From Dawidia soli (GTDB lineage Bacteria > Bacteroidota > Bacteroidia > Cytophagales > Cyclobacteriaceae), in NCBI RefSeq assembly GCF_018598185.1, contig NZ_JAHESC010000008.1, positions 111,634 through 175,633 on the forward strand: 64,000 nt of DNA, in the 5' to 3' direction. Within the stretch, counting starts at the first letter, position 1. The number at the start of each line of letters is the position of its first letter. The notes under the pieces are model-generated. The model was not told the origin of the DNA. It did no database searches and saw only the letters and a program-made list of their open reading frames with translations. Below are positions 44,948 to 54,230 of this stretch, piece by piece. The translations under genes were made by a program, and so were the position numbers.

Positions 44948-45274
44948 TCATATACCCGGTATCGCACCCCGGTACCTTCCCGGGTCATGCAACTGTTTCC
45001 AACGGGATGCCTGCTGTTTCAACGCGTCGATGCAATGCAGCACGGCATTTTCGAATGTATGGTGTTGCTTTTGCGCGAACAGGTCATTGCCCGGAACGAC
45101 CAGCCGTACTTCGCAAACCTTATTTTCGCCGGTGTCGGATTTGACCAGCTTTAAGACGACCTGTGCCTCCAGGATCCGGTCGTTGGTAACCGACAGCCCG
45201 GCCACATGGCCTTGCACATAATCGATCAGTGCTTTCCCGGCGATAAACCCGGGCGTTTGAATGGTAACTTTCAT
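44948..45274 (-). CDS. Ribosome hibernation promoting factor / RaiA family protein
   Basis: 108 residues, short form. MKVTIQTPGFIAGKALIDYVQGHV and NKVCEVRLVVPGNDLFAQKQHHTFENAVLHCIDALKQQ give the beta-alpha-beta-beta-beta-alpha plan of HPF/YfiA. These proteins bind the 30S decoding site and keep idle ribosomes inactive and protected, in line with the stress theme. Single gene with its own terminator. Confidence 0.87.
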   Translation of the reverse strand: MKVTIQTPGFIAGKALIDYVQGHVAGLSVTNDRILEAQVVLKLVKSDTGENKVCEVRLVVPGNDLFAQKQHHTFENAVLHCIDALKQQASRWKQLHDPGRYRGAIPGI

Positions 45275-45310
45275 GCGACTTTATTTATATAGATTTGTAA
45301 TAGGATTATA

Positions 45311-45344
45311 GCGAAGCAAAAAGGCGGAGATTTCCGCCTTTCGC
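45311..45344. other. Hairpin in the 45275-45581 divergent intergenic region
   Basis: GCGAA and TTCGC flank AAAGGCGG / CCGCCTTT. It lies between the divergent HPF and P-type ATPase genes, so it is not at the end of either; it could be part of the HPF leader or a remnant terminator. A similar hairpin after the Hsp20 gene (60279-60305) shares the GGCGG core. The rest of the gap holds two operators. Confidence 0.4.
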
Positions 45345-45480
45345 TTTATCAACCATGAAAACCAAGACGTATTTCGCCTGATATCTTTACAAAACGGGCA
45401 CCTTGTGTACCGGCTTGACCGGTGTAAACCTCCTTGTTTAGTTGTTAATCAAAAGTAGTCGTGCGCAGACCATGCTGCGA

Positions 45481-45492
45481 TGACGGCCATCA
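45481..45492. promoter_or_regulatory. TGAY-N4-RTCA operator 1 (P-type ATPase operon)
   Basis: TGACGGCCATCA, fitting the pattern, 90 bp before the ATPase ATG at 45582 and 55 bp from a second copy. Confidence 0.55.
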
Positions 45493-45535
45493 GTCGCCGG
45501 CAGGATTATTGTCGCACCCTGCGGTGCAAGGCACA

Positions 45536-45547
45536 TGACGGCCGTCA
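45536..45547. promoter_or_regulatory. TGAY-N4-RTCA operator 2 (P-type ATPase operon)
   Basis: TGACGGCCGTCA, a perfect 12-bp palindrome including the spacer, 35 bp before the ATG. It rules out the longer reading frame that begins at 45480. Confidence 0.58.
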
Positions 45548-45581
45548 TTCATCCGTTCACGCGGCTGAAATAAATTGCGTT

Positions 45582-48071
45582 ATGCATACAATCGAAGGGA
45601 TCACCGGCCTGACGGCCGACCAGGTAAACCAGGCGCGGGAACGATACGGCCGGAACACATTTGAACGAAAGAAACATGTTCCATTTCTGAAGCGGGCGCT
45701 GCAGGAGCCGATGCTCATGCTGCTGGTCCTGGCATCGGCAATTTATTTCCTCCGCGAGGCATACGCCGAGGGTGCCTTTATGCTGGCAGCCATTGCTGCG
45801 GTATCCTTTATTTCCTTTTACCAGGAATCCCGAAGCAAGGCCGCGCTGGACGCGCTCCAGGAGTATACACGGCCGCAGGCATCGGTCATCCGAAACGCTA
45901 CCGTCATGCGCGTGCCGGCCGAGGAGCTTGTCGTCGGCGATCATTTTATCGTGGAAGAAGGAGAACTTGTCCCGGCGGATGGCGTCATCGAACGTTCCAA
46001 CGATCTCTCCGTCAATGAAGCGATCCTTACGGGGGAATCGATGTCCGTCCAAAAAACAGCGGAAGATAAGTTCCTGTATCAGGGAACACTGGTTAACGCC
46101 GGGCTGGCCGTCTGCAAGGCAACGGCCGTCGGTATGCACACGCAAATGGGACGGATCGGCAAAGGCCTTCAGGATATAGAGGAACCGCCGTCTCCATTAC
46201 AGATCCAGCTAAAAGGTTTTGTACGCAATATGGCCATGGTGGGTCTGGCCGCATTCTTGGCGGTATGGGGGATCTATTTTTTTAAAACCTCGCTGCTCAT
46301 GCAGAGCCTTCTGAAGGCGCTCACCCTGGCCATGAGCATCCTGCCGGAAGAGATTCCCGTGGCGTTCTCAACATTCATGGCGCTCGGCGCGTGGCGGCTT
46401 GCACAGGTAGGTGTCATTGTAAAAAACATCCATACTGTAGAGACATTGGGAAGCGCCACGGTGATCTGCGTCGATAAAACGGGCACTCTGACAAAAAACG
46501 AAATGGCGCTGGTCGGCATTTATGACATGCATGCCCGCATTACCTATGGCCCGGAGGACTTTGCCCGCGCGACGTCGATCATCGCCACGGCTATGTGGGC
46601 CAGTGAACCGCTTCCCTTCGACCCCATGGAGCTGGCAATCCACCGGGCATACGCAGCAACACATCCGGTGGATGCGCGCGCCGGGGCAACGTTGATACAC
46701 GAATATCCGCTCGGCGGCACGCCGCCCATCATGACGCATGTTTTCGAAGATCAGAAAGGCAACCGGATCATCGCTGCGAAAGGAGCCCCCGAAGCTTTTC
46801 TGCACGCGCACCTGCCCGCTTCCGACTTACACGCCGCTAACGACGCCTTTCATGCCCTGGCGAGCAAAGGTTTCCGGGTACTCGCCGTGGCCGAAGCGGT
46901 ACCCGCCGGACCGGATCTTCCAGCCGATCAGCATGAATTCCGGTTCCTGTTAAAAGGCCTGGTAGCGTTTTATGACCCTCCGAAAGAAAACATACCGGGT
47001 GTGCTCGAGAGTTTCTATGACGCCGGCATACAGGTCAAGCTGCTTACCGGCGACAATCTGGTGACCGCCGGGACGATCGCCAGACAGATCAATTTCAGGG
47101 GCACAGCAACTTCGCTGACGGGCGAACAAGTCATGTCGCTGGCTGACCCCGCGCTGCAAGACGCGGTCGAAAAGGTCAGCGTATTTAGCCGCATGTTCCC
47201 GGACGCCAAGCTGAAAGTCATCGAAGCGCTCAGAAAACATCACCACGTGGTGGCCATGACCGGCGACGGAGTCAATGACGCCCCGGCATTAAAAGCCGCG
47301 CACATCGGCATTGCCATGGGCCGGAAAGGTTCGGAGGTGGCGCGTCAGGCCTCTGCGCTCATCCTGTCGAACGACGATCTCAGCGCCATGGTCGCCGCCG
47401 TGACGATCGGCAGGAAGATCTATAACAACCTGAAAAAGGCCATCCGCTACATCATTTCGATCCATATCCCGATCGTACTCATCGTGCTGCTCCCCTTGAT
47501 GCTGGGCTGGCCCTACCCGGAGATCCTTACGCCCGTGCACGTCATTTTCCTCGAATTGATCATGGGCCCTACGTGCTCGATCGTATACGAGCATGAGCCC
47601 ATCGAGCAAAATGTGATGACCGAGAAGCCCCGTTCGTTTACAAAGACCTTTTTCAGGATCTCGGAACTCGCGATCAGCATCGTGCAAGGCCTTGCCATCA
47701 CCGCGGGGCTGATCTTGATCTATTGGTATTCCGTCAATCATGCCGGCTCGCAGGCCTGCGTAACGGCCATGGTCTTTGTAACCCTGGTGACGGCCAACCT
47801 GCTCCTGACCCTCGTCAACCGATCGTTTTATTATTCTATTTTCGTCACACTCATGTATAAAAACAGGCTCATCCCGCTCACGCTGGCCGCGACCGGCGGC
47901 TTGTGCAGTATACTCTTTACCATCCCGGCGCTCCGCCGTTTCTTCCACTTCGAGCTGCTGACCGGGTACCAGTTCGGGTTGTGCGTAGCAACCGGTGTGC
48001 TGTCGATCATGTGGATTGAAGTATACAAGGCATTAAAACGTCACCGAACAGCAAAGTCGTTGCGTCGATGA
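45582..48071 (+). CDS. Cation-transporting P-type ATPase (P2-like)
   Basis: 829 residues from the ATG at 45582. Cation_ATPase_N (about 1-50), membrane spans about 43-82, actuator loop with TGES (150-153), spans with PEEIP (255-259), phosphorylation motif DKTGTLT with Asp298, hinge MTGDGVNDAPALKAAHIGIAMG and about six C-terminal spans. The layout is that of Ca2+/Mg2+-type or H+ pumps. PEEIP in place of PEGLP makes the ion uncertain. First gene of an ATPase-CoA transferase-USP operon behind two operators. Confidence 0.92.
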   Translation: MHTIEGITGLTADQVNQARERYGRNTFERKKHVPFLKRALQEPMLMLLVLASAIYFLREAYAEGAFMLAAIAAVSFISFYQESRSKAALDALQEYTRPQASVIRNATVMRVPAEELVVGDHFIVEEGELVPADGVIERSNDLSVNEAILTGESMSVQKTAEDKFLYQGTLVNAGLAVCKATAVGMHTQMGRIGKGLQDIEEPPSPLQIQLKGFVRNMAMVGLAAFLAVWGIYFFKTSLLMQSLLKALTLAMSILPEEIPVAFSTFMALGAWRLAQVGVIVKNIHTVETLGSATVICVDKTGTLTKNEMALVGIYDMHARITYGPEDFARATSIIATAMWASEPLPFDPMELAIHRAYAATHPVDARAGATLIHEYPLGGTPPIMTHVFEDQKGNRIIAAKGAPEAFLHAHLPASDLHAANDAFHALASKGFRVLAVAEAVPAGPDLPADQHEFRFLLKGLVAFYDPPKENIPGVLESFYDAGIQVKLLTGDNLVTAGTIARQINFRGTATSLTGEQVMSLADPALQDAVEKVSVFSRMFPDAKLKVIEALRKHHHVVAMTGDGVNDAPALKAAHIGIAMGRKGSEVARQASALILSNDDLSAMVAAVTIGRKIYNNLKKAIRYIISIHIPIVLIVLLPLMLGWPYPEILTPVHVIFLELIMGPTCSIVYEHEPIEQNVMTEKPRSFTKTFFRISELAISIVQGLAITAGLILIYWYSVNHAGSQACVTAMVFVTLVTANLLLTLVNRSFYYSIFVTLMYKNRLIPLTLAATGGLCSILFTIPALRRFFHFELLTGYQFGLCVATGVLSIMWIEVYKALKRHRTAKSLRR

Positions 48072-48152
48072 CAAGAGTCCTGCGACGCTATGATTCCGCT
48101 CATCGGATTATCGCACATGCACGCGTTTCTTTGATCACCAAAAAGAAACGAC

Positions 48153-49436
48153 ATGATCACAAACGTCAGAGAGGCAGTGGCCCTGATAAGCCCGGGAAAC
48201 AGAGTGTTCATACAGGGAGGTCCGGCCACACCGCACTTTTTATTGCAAGCGTTAGCCGATCAGGCAGCACGCCTGTGGGACATTGAGTTGGTAAGCATCA
48301 GCTTGCAAGGCAATGCGGTCGTAGCCGACAAGCGGTATAAGGATACCTTCCGCATGAACTCGCTGTTCGTATCAGAGAATATCCGCGCCGCCGTGAACGA
48401 AGGAAGAGGCGACTACGTCCCGATATTCCTGAGCGAGATCCCCCTGCTGTTCCGCAATAATATCCTGCCGCTGGATGTGGCACTTGTACATGTCTCTCCG
48501 CCGGATAAGCACGGATATTGCTCGCTGGGAACTTCGGTTGATATTGCCTTATCGGCAGTGAAACACGCCAACATCATCATCGCCCAGGTAAATCCGAGAA
48601 TGCCGCGCACGCACGGCGACGGTATTATACATAAAAGTAACTTTCAGGCAATGGTCGATGTGTGCGAGGAGCTACCCGAGGTGGTGACGACCGCAACAGA
48701 AATTGCCGGCAGGATCGCCGGTCATTGTGCCAACCTGGTCGACGACGGCGCCACCTTGCAGATCGGGATCGGCGCCATTCCCGATGCCGTCCTCTCCTGT
48801 CTCAGCAGCCACAAGGCACTCGGTGTTCATACCGAAATGTTTTCCGACGGTCTTATTCCGCTGATCGAGCGTGGCGTCGTGACCAACGAGCACAAACAAA
48901 AGCACCGCGGAAAAACAGTAGCCTCGTTCGTGCTTGGCAGCCGCAAGCTGTACGACTTTATAGACGATAACCCGGCCGTCGCGCTGTTGGGGATCGACTA
49001 TGTCAACGACACGTCGGTGATCCGGACCAATCCGAAAGTTACCGCCATCAACAGCGCCATCGAGGTGGACATTACCGGCCAGGTCTGCTCGGACTCGATC
49101 GGCACCTACCATTACTCGGGCGTGGGCGGCCAGATGGACTTTATACGGGGAGCGGCCCTGTCAACCGGTGGGAAACCGATCATTGCCTTGCCGTCCACAA
49201 CATCGAAGAATGAATCGAAGATAGTTTCCTTTCTCAAGAAGGGCGCCGGCGTGGTAACGACCAGAGCCCACGCGCACTATATCGTCACGGAATATGGCGT
49301 TGCATATCTGTATGGAAAGAACATGCGACAGCGCGCGAAGGCACTCATCGAGATCGCACATCCCAACCACCGCGAGGCACTCGAGAAGGATGCTTTCGAG
49401 CGGTTTCACAGCTACGCATTTGAACGATCGTACTAA
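48153..49436 (+). CDS. Acetyl-CoA hydrolase/transferase family protein
   Basis: 427 residues, class I CoA-transferase fold. Motifs are IGIGAIPDAVL, FSDGLIPLIERGV, the Glu of AIEVDITGQVCSD, which fits the covalent glutamyl-CoA residue, and GVGGQMDFIRGAALSTGGKPI. Swaps CoA between acetate and other acids such as succinate or butyrate, or hydrolyses acetyl-CoA, useful in fermentative energy metabolism. 81 bp after the ATPase gene and 6 bp before a USP gene. Confidence 0.9.
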   Translation: MITNVREAVALISPGNRVFIQGGPATPHFLLQALADQAARLWDIELVSISLQGNAVVADKRYKDTFRMNSLFVSENIRAAVNEGRGDYVPIFLSEIPLLFRNNILPLDVALVHVSPPDKHGYCSLGTSVDIALSAVKHANIIIAQVNPRMPRTHGDGIIHKSNFQAMVDVCEELPEVVTTATEIAGRIAGHCANLVDDGATLQIGIGAIPDAVLSCLSSHKALGVHTEMFSDGLIPLIERGVVTNEHKQKHRGKTVASFVLGSRKLYDFIDDNPAVALLGIDYVNDTSVIRTNPKVTAINSAIEVDITGQVCSDSIGTYHYSGVGGQMDFIRGAALSTGGKPIIALPSTTSKNESKIVSFLKKGAGVVTTRAHAHYIVTEYGVAYLYGKNMRQRAKALIEIAHPNHREALEKDAFERFHSYAFERSY

Positions 49437-49442
49437 GGAAAT

Positions 49443-50273
49443 ATGCCATTTATGAAAACGATCTTATGTCCGACAGATTTTTCGGATGCCTCCAACAATG
49501 CCATTGCCTACGCAGCCAAGCTGGCGCAGAAGTTCGAGGCAAGCCTCACCTTGCTCCAAGTGCAGTCGGCGTTCGAGCTCTCTCCGGCAGAAATGATCCG
49601 GGGCCGGGAAACGTCCACGACGCGCACCTGGCATGCACTGGAGGCCCAAAGCCGCGAAGTAACAAGGGCCTTCAAAATCTCATGCTATGCCGAAGCGACT
49701 TCCGCGCCGGAAAAGCTGAGCGCGGCCATCCATGACCAGGCCGAACGCTTCGACCTGATCGTGATGGGATCAAACGGTCCGGATGATCTCTACCAGCTTC
49801 TTTTCGGCAGCAATACCTACAATGCGATCCTGAAAAGCAACAAGCCGGTGATCGTCGTGCCGGCCGGCCTGGGTTACAGCGCGATCAGGTCGATGGTATA
49901 CGCGTTCGACTATCTGCGGAACCGCACGCTGCCGCTGACACACCTGGTCCCCCTGGTTCAAAAGCTCTCCTGCCGGCTCACCGTACTGCAGGTGATGGAA
50001 GATGCTTATAGCCAGGACGCAGAGGAGGAATTGAAAGAACTACAATATATCATCGACACCTATCACCATCGCGACCTCAAAGAAATAAAGTACGACACGG
50101 TCCGCGACGCCGATATCGCACAGGCGATCAACCGCTATATGCTGAAGAACATGCCCGATGCGTTGGCCCTTTGTTCGGAACATCACAGCCTGGCGGGGAG
50201 GATCTTTCATAAAAGCGTTATCAAGCAGATCACCGCCATCTGCAACTACCCCGTGATCATTTTTCCCCATTGA
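49443..50273 (+). CDS. Universal stress protein, tandem USP domains
   Basis: 276 residues. The first USP half (1-145) opens MKTILCPTDFSDASNNAIAYAAKLA and contains VMGSNGPDDLYQLLFGSNTYNAILKSNKPVIVVP, an altered ATP-binding motif. The second half (about 150-276) is weaker and ends NYPVIIFPH. The ATG at 49452 is an alternative start. Last gene of the ATPase operon. USPs aid survival under energy limitation. Confidence 0.9.
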   Translation: MPFMKTILCPTDFSDASNNAIAYAAKLAQKFEASLTLLQVQSAFELSPAEMIRGRETSTTRTWHALEAQSREVTRAFKISCYAEATSAPEKLSAAIHDQAERFDLIVMGSNGPDDLYQLLFGSNTYNAILKSNKPVIVVPAGLGYSAIRSMVYAFDYLRNRTLPLTHLVPLVQKLSCRLTVLQVMEDAYSQDAEEELKELQYIIDTYHHRDLKEIKYDTVRDADIAQAINRYMLKNMPDALALCSEHHSLAGRIFHKSVIKQITAICNYPVIIFPH

Positions 50274-50439
50274 GTTCCGGCGCTAAACATCGCACTATGT
50301 ACACGCGGCAGACGCACGCCCGTTCACCAGGTGGCGCTCCACAGGATTCCGCCATCGGCACATATTCGCGTCCCTTACAGGGGCGACTCCGGTATCACGT
50401 AGGTCAGCACCCGCGTGGAGACGAACACCGCGTCAACGG

Positions 50440-51681
50440 TCAACGATGCGGAATACTGACGTGAAACGTGCTGCCCTCGCCGTATACGCTGGTGAAAGAA
50501 ATTTCGCCGGAGATAAGATCGGCGTACCGTTTCACAATGTGCAGGCCGAGTCCCGTACCTTGTACATTGCCGGCGTTACTCGCCCGGAAAAACCGATCAA
50601 AGAGGTGCTTCTGGTCGTCGGCCGGTATCCCTATTCCCTGGTCGCGCACCTGAAAAACTACACGGCCGTTCTGCTGTTCCACAGAGACCTCGATCGGCTT
50701 GCCCGGATCGGAATACTTGCTGGCGTTGGATATCAGGTTGAAAAGGATATTGCGCAGCGTACGCGGATCTGTCCATACCTCCATCACGGCCTGCGGCCAT
50801 GCCGTTGTAACCACCTGGCCCGGCTTGAGGAACGACTGCACTTCTTCGCGGATCTCATCCAGGAAGGCGGATAGAACGACCGGTTCCGATTGGATATCCA
50901 CCTTGCCTTCTTCCAGCTTGCCGAGCGACAAAAAGTCATTCAGGATCAGCGTCAGGTGGTTTACCGAAGACTTGATGCGATCAATGTGCTTGTCCTGCTT
51001 TTCATATTCCTGCCGTTCTTTATATTGCCGGATCAGGGATACGGAGCTCATAACCGTGCTGAGTGGCGTGCGGAACTCATGGGAGGCGATGGAAACGAAT
51101 TTCGATTTCAACTCATTGAGCTCTCTTTCTCTTTCCAGGGCGCGCCGGGCATCTTCCTCGGCCCGCTTGCGTTCAGCGATCTCCTCCTCCAGCCGGGAGA
51201 TGGTCTGGTTCAGCGCGTTGGTGCGCAGTTCCACCTTTTTCTCGAGCTCGGCCGCATATACGATCAGTTGTTCCTCGCTTCGCCGGAGGGCATCTTCGGC
51301 CTGCTTGCGCTGGGAAATATCGCTGATAAAAGCCATGACCATCAGTTTTTCCTGTACCTGCGTGAAGCTCAGGCTGATCTCCACCGGGAACTCGGTCCCG
51401 TCACGCCGTAAGGCTGTCAGATCACGCCCGAATCCCATGCGCCGGGGGTGCGGATCGGCATTAAACGCTCTCCGGAAGTTTACATGCCCTTTCCGGTAAC
51501 GTTCCGGCAGCAGCGATTCCAGGGGCGCCCCGGCTAACCCGCCCGGCGCAAATCCAAATAACTGCTCAGCCACCCGGTTGGCAATGGCAATCGTACCGGC
51601 TTCATCTACCATGATGATGCCCTCGGACATGCTCTGAAATATCTCCCGGTAGGCCTCATTTGTCACAAGTGAAAAATCCAT
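50440..51681 (-). CDS. PAS sensor histidine kinase (soluble)
   Basis: 413 residues from MDFSLVTNEAYREIFQSMSEG at 51681; the longer frame to 51771 adds an unlikely hydrophobic leader. PAS domain (about 10-125) with TVLDSE-like redox/energy-sensing variation (EFPVEISLSFTQ), coiled coil (about 130-190), HisKA IASHEFRTPLSTVMSSVSL and HATPase_c GTGLGLHIV. No membrane span, so it senses a cytoplasmic signal. It follows the minus-strand USP gene by about 94 bp. No receiver gene beside it. Confidence 0.9.
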   Translation of the reverse strand: MDFSLVTNEAYREIFQSMSEGIIMVDEAGTIAIANRVAEQLFGFAPGGLAGAPLESLLPERYRKGHVNFRRAFNADPHPRRMGFGRDLTALRRDGTEFPVEISLSFTQVQEKLMVMAFISDISQRKQAEDALRRSEEQLIVYAAELEKKVELRTNALNQTISRLEEEIAERKRAEEDARRALERERELNELKSKFVSIASHEFRTPLSTVMSSVSLIRQYKERQEYEKQDKHIDRIKSSVNHLTLILNDFLSLGKLEEGKVDIQSEPVVLSAFLDEIREEVQSFLKPGQVVTTAWPQAVMEVWTDPRTLRNILFNLISNASKYSDPGKPIEVSVEQQNGRVVFQVRDQGIGIPADDQKHLFDRFFRASNAGNVQGTGLGLHIVKRYADLISGEISFTSVYGEGSTFHVSIPHR

Positions 51682-51775
51682 ACTGGTTGGCGCTTTGAAA
51701 TCCTCCTGGCATATAGTGCCAGCGGACCAAGATACAACGAAAATCATCGTCACGCCAACCGCCGCCGCCAATCCA

Positions 51776-52627
51776 TCAGGCGGATTCGGCCTCTTGCGGA
51801 CTATATGTCCAGACGGGGTGGGAACTATGGTTCACCACGTCCTCGGCCACGCTGCCATTGAAAAAGTGTGCGACGCCTTTTCTTCCGCGTGTTCCCATAG
51901 CAATGAGGTTTCCGCCCACGGTCCTGGCAAACTCCAGGATCCCTTGCTCTTCGTCGTTGTGATTAAATACATGAACGGTATAATTCCGGATCCCATACTT
52001 TTTGACAAAATCGTGCAGCCGGGCGTACGTCTCGGTATCGGACGCAAAATTATAAGGCGTGTTGATCCAGACGATGTGAAGATCCGCATGAAAAAACCTT
52101 TGCAGGGCCTTGACGCGTTTGACGAGTTCATCCTGCCCTTCCGTGTCCAACGTATTCGGAAACACGATATTCTTGATTGCCCCTTTGTAATATTCTTTCA
52201 CGATCAATACCGGCACAGACGAAAAGCGGACGATCTTCTCGGCATTGGATCCGATAAAAAGCTCACGCACGCCCGATGCACCGTGGGATCCCGCGACGAT
52301 GAGGTCGATGGCCTGCTCGTGCGCATACTCCCGGATCGATTTCAATACCGCTCCGAAATGTACATGCTGAACAACCTTCACGTCTTCGTGCGGATGCTTG
52401 TCGACCATCGCTGTCAGTTGCTTTTCGGCCTTTTCCCGCAGCTCCTTCAATAACTGCGTTTCAAAGTCCAGTACAGGCATGAGCACCGAATCATGCATCA
52501 CCGGCAACTCTATTACATGCAGGATGTGCACCGTGGCGCCTTTCGCGCGGGCGGCAACATCCAACGCAAAACGGTAAGCGTGTGCTGCCGTTTTTGAAAA
52601 ATCATAGGGAACCAGGATCTTCTTCAT
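51776..52627 (-). CDS. Universal stress protein, tandem USP domains
   Basis: 283 residues with two USP repeats. MKKILVPYDFSKTAAHAYRFALDVAARA opens the first, which has the ATP-binding GSHGASGVRELFIGSNAEKIVRFSSVPVLIV; the second ends GTRGRKGVAHFFNGSVAEDVVNHSSHPVWTY, both with the G-x2-G-x9-G(S) pattern. Likely ATP-binding. Own promoter with an operator-like site upstream. Confidence 0.94.
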   Translation of the reverse strand: MKKILVPYDFSKTAAHAYRFALDVAARAKGATVHILHVIELPVMHDSVLMPVLDFETQLLKELREKAEKQLTAMVDKHPHEDVKVVQHVHFGAVLKSIREYAHEQAIDLIVAGSHGASGVRELFIGSNAEKIVRFSSVPVLIVKEYYKGAIKNIVFPNTLDTEGQDELVKRVKALQRFFHADLHIVWINTPYNFASDTETYARLHDFVKKYGIRNYTVHVFNHNDEEQGILEFARTVGGNLIAMGTRGRKGVAHFFNGSVAEDVVNHSSHPVWTYSPQEAESA

Positions 52628-52650
52628 GGCAATATTATTTATTGATAAAC

Positions 52651-52693
52651 CGAATGTAGTGTGCCATTTCCGGTCTTCCGTTGAGCATCATCA
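52651..52693 (-). promoter_or_regulatory. Operator-like site and -7 box of the USP gene
   Basis: TGAGCATCATCA (52682-52693) differs from TGAY-N4-RTCA at one base and is centred exactly 33 bp upstream of TACATTCG (52658-52651, minus strand), one mismatch to TAnnTTTG. Confidence 0.5.
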
Positions 52694-52703
52694 TGCAGGA
52701 AGA

Positions 52704-52715
52704 TGATTATTGTCA
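52704..52715. promoter_or_regulatory. TGAY-N4-RTCA operator between USP and MBL genes
   Basis: TGATTATTGTCA, fitting the pattern. 35 bp before the MBL-fold gene start at 52750 and 77 bp before the divergent USP start, so it may serve either or both. Confidence 0.5.
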
Positions 52716-52749
52716 TGCAAAAGGCGCCCGCGATGCGAGACCTTTCACC

Positions 52750-54147
52750 ATGGATGTACAAGTAAAATTCCTGGGTGCGACCGGCACGGTTACCGGCTCG
52801 CGGTATCTTCTCGATATCGGCAATTTCCGGTTGCTGTTTGATTGTGGACTCTTTCAGGGATTGAAGGAACTGCGATTGCGCAACTGGGAGGCGTTCCCCG
52901 TCAAAGCCGACTCGATCGACGCAGTCATTATCAGCCATGCGCATATAGACCATACCGGCTATTTGCCGCGCCTGGTGAAAGAAGGGTTCAAAGGTCCTAT
53001 CTATTGCACACCCCCAACCGCCAGTCTCCTGGAAATCATGCTGCTCGACTCCGCCAAGCTGCAGGAGGAAGAAGCGCTGTTTGCGCTGAAAAGAGGATAT
53101 TCCAAGCACGATCCTCCCAAACCCCTGTATACCTCCGAAGACGCCGCCACGGTCTTTCCGCTCCTGCGCGAGCACGGCTATGACCAGGAGATAACGATCA
53201 GTGACAATACGTCTTTCGTGTTCAGGGATGCCGGTCACCTGCTCGGCTCCGCCATTACCGAGCTCTATGTCCATGGCGCTACGCAAAGAAAAAAAATTGT
53301 TTTCTCAGGCGACCTCGGTCGCAACCACGACGCCTTGCTTCGACCACCCGCTATTATCACGGCTGCCGACATCCTGTTTATCGAATCGACCTATGGCAAC
53401 AAAGACAATCCCGCGCCCGACCCGGAGGCAGACCTGGAGCGGATCGTGACCGGCGCGCTCGCCAAAGGAGGCGTCGTCCTCATCCCAGCGTTCGCCGTGG
53501 GAAGAACGCAGTTGCTCCTGTACCATCTTCACCAGTTGATGGAGACAAACAGGATTCCGGATATACCGGTATATATTGATAGCCCCATGGCGATCTCGGC
53601 AACCTATTTGTATTACCGCTACCCCACCTATCATAAGGCGCAGTTCAACCAGACGGAATTTGCCCGGAAGCTCGAAACAAACATGCTGATGTTTGTTAAA
53701 ACCTCCGAACACTCGAAGCGTCTTAATGAAATAAAAAGCAATGCCATTATCATTTCTTCCAGCGGCATGATGGCGGGCGGAAGAATCCTGCATCATCTTT
53801 ACCACCGGCTGCCGAACGCGCAGGACACTATTGTCGTCAGCGGTTATCAGGCCGAAGGGACGCGCGGCAGGAACCTGATCGATCGCGCGCCGGCCATCCG
53901 CATCTTCGGAGAAGATGTTCCCGTGCGGTGCACCGTCGAAAACATGACCTCGCTTTCCGGTCATGCCGACAAGCAGGAATTATTCGAATGGATGGGGCAT
54001 TTCCAGGAGGCGCCTAAGTTTGTTTTCCCGATACACGGCGAGAAAAATAACATCGACGCATACGCCGACGAGATCAGCCACCGGTTCGGCTGGAAAGTGC
54101 TCAAGCCGGTATATCTCGAATCCGTACAACTTTTCAGGGGTATATAA
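52750..54147 (+). CDS. MBL-fold / beta-CASP ribonuclease (CPSF73-like)
   Basis: 465 residues from MDVQVKFLGATGTVTGSRYL; the frame from 52681 would cross the operator. Metallo-beta-lactamase signature HAHIDH (63-68) with the H-x-H-x-D-H zinc site, beta-CASP motifs with SSGMMAGGRILHHL, and the C-terminal SGHADKQEL and FPIHGE. This is the RNA-processing branch (Ysh1/CPSF73-like exo/endonucleases) and not a lactamase. Followed by the second DUF302 gene. Confidence 0.92.
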   Translation: MDVQVKFLGATGTVTGSRYLLDIGNFRLLFDCGLFQGLKELRLRNWEAFPVKADSIDAVIISHAHIDHTGYLPRLVKEGFKGPIYCTPPTASLLEIMLLDSAKLQEEEALFALKRGYSKHDPPKPLYTSEDAATVFPLLREHGYDQEITISDNTSFVFRDAGHLLGSAITELYVHGATQRKKIVFSGDLGRNHDALLRPPAIITAADILFIESTYGNKDNPAPDPEADLERIVTGALAKGGVVLIPAFAVGRTQLLLYHLHQLMETNRIPDIPVYIDSPMAISATYLYYRYPTYHKAQFNQTEFARKLETNMLMFVKTSEHSKRLNEIKSNAIIISSSGMMAGGRILHHLYHRLPNAQDTIVVSGYQAEGTRGRNLIDRAPAIRIFGEDVPVRCTVENMTSLSGHADKQELFEWMGHFQEAPKFVFPIHGEKNNIDAYADEISHRFGWKVLKPVYLESVQLFRGI

Positions 54148-54154
54148 CAGAACC

Positions 54155-54189
54155 TGACAAGCCTCATGCCCGGGTACTGACATTCGCTC
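54155..54189 (+). promoter_or_regulatory. Operator-like sites before the second DUF302 gene
   Basis: TGACAAGCCTCA (54155-54166) has one mismatch to the palindrome, 65 bp before the ATG. A half site TGAC at 54178 is centred (as a 12-mer, 54178-54189) 33 bp before TATCTTTC (54213-54220), a -7-like box. Which one works is unclear. Confidence 0.4.
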
Positions 54190-54230
54190 TTCACAGATGC
54201 CCGGGGTGTGTCTATCTTTCGAAAAAAAAG

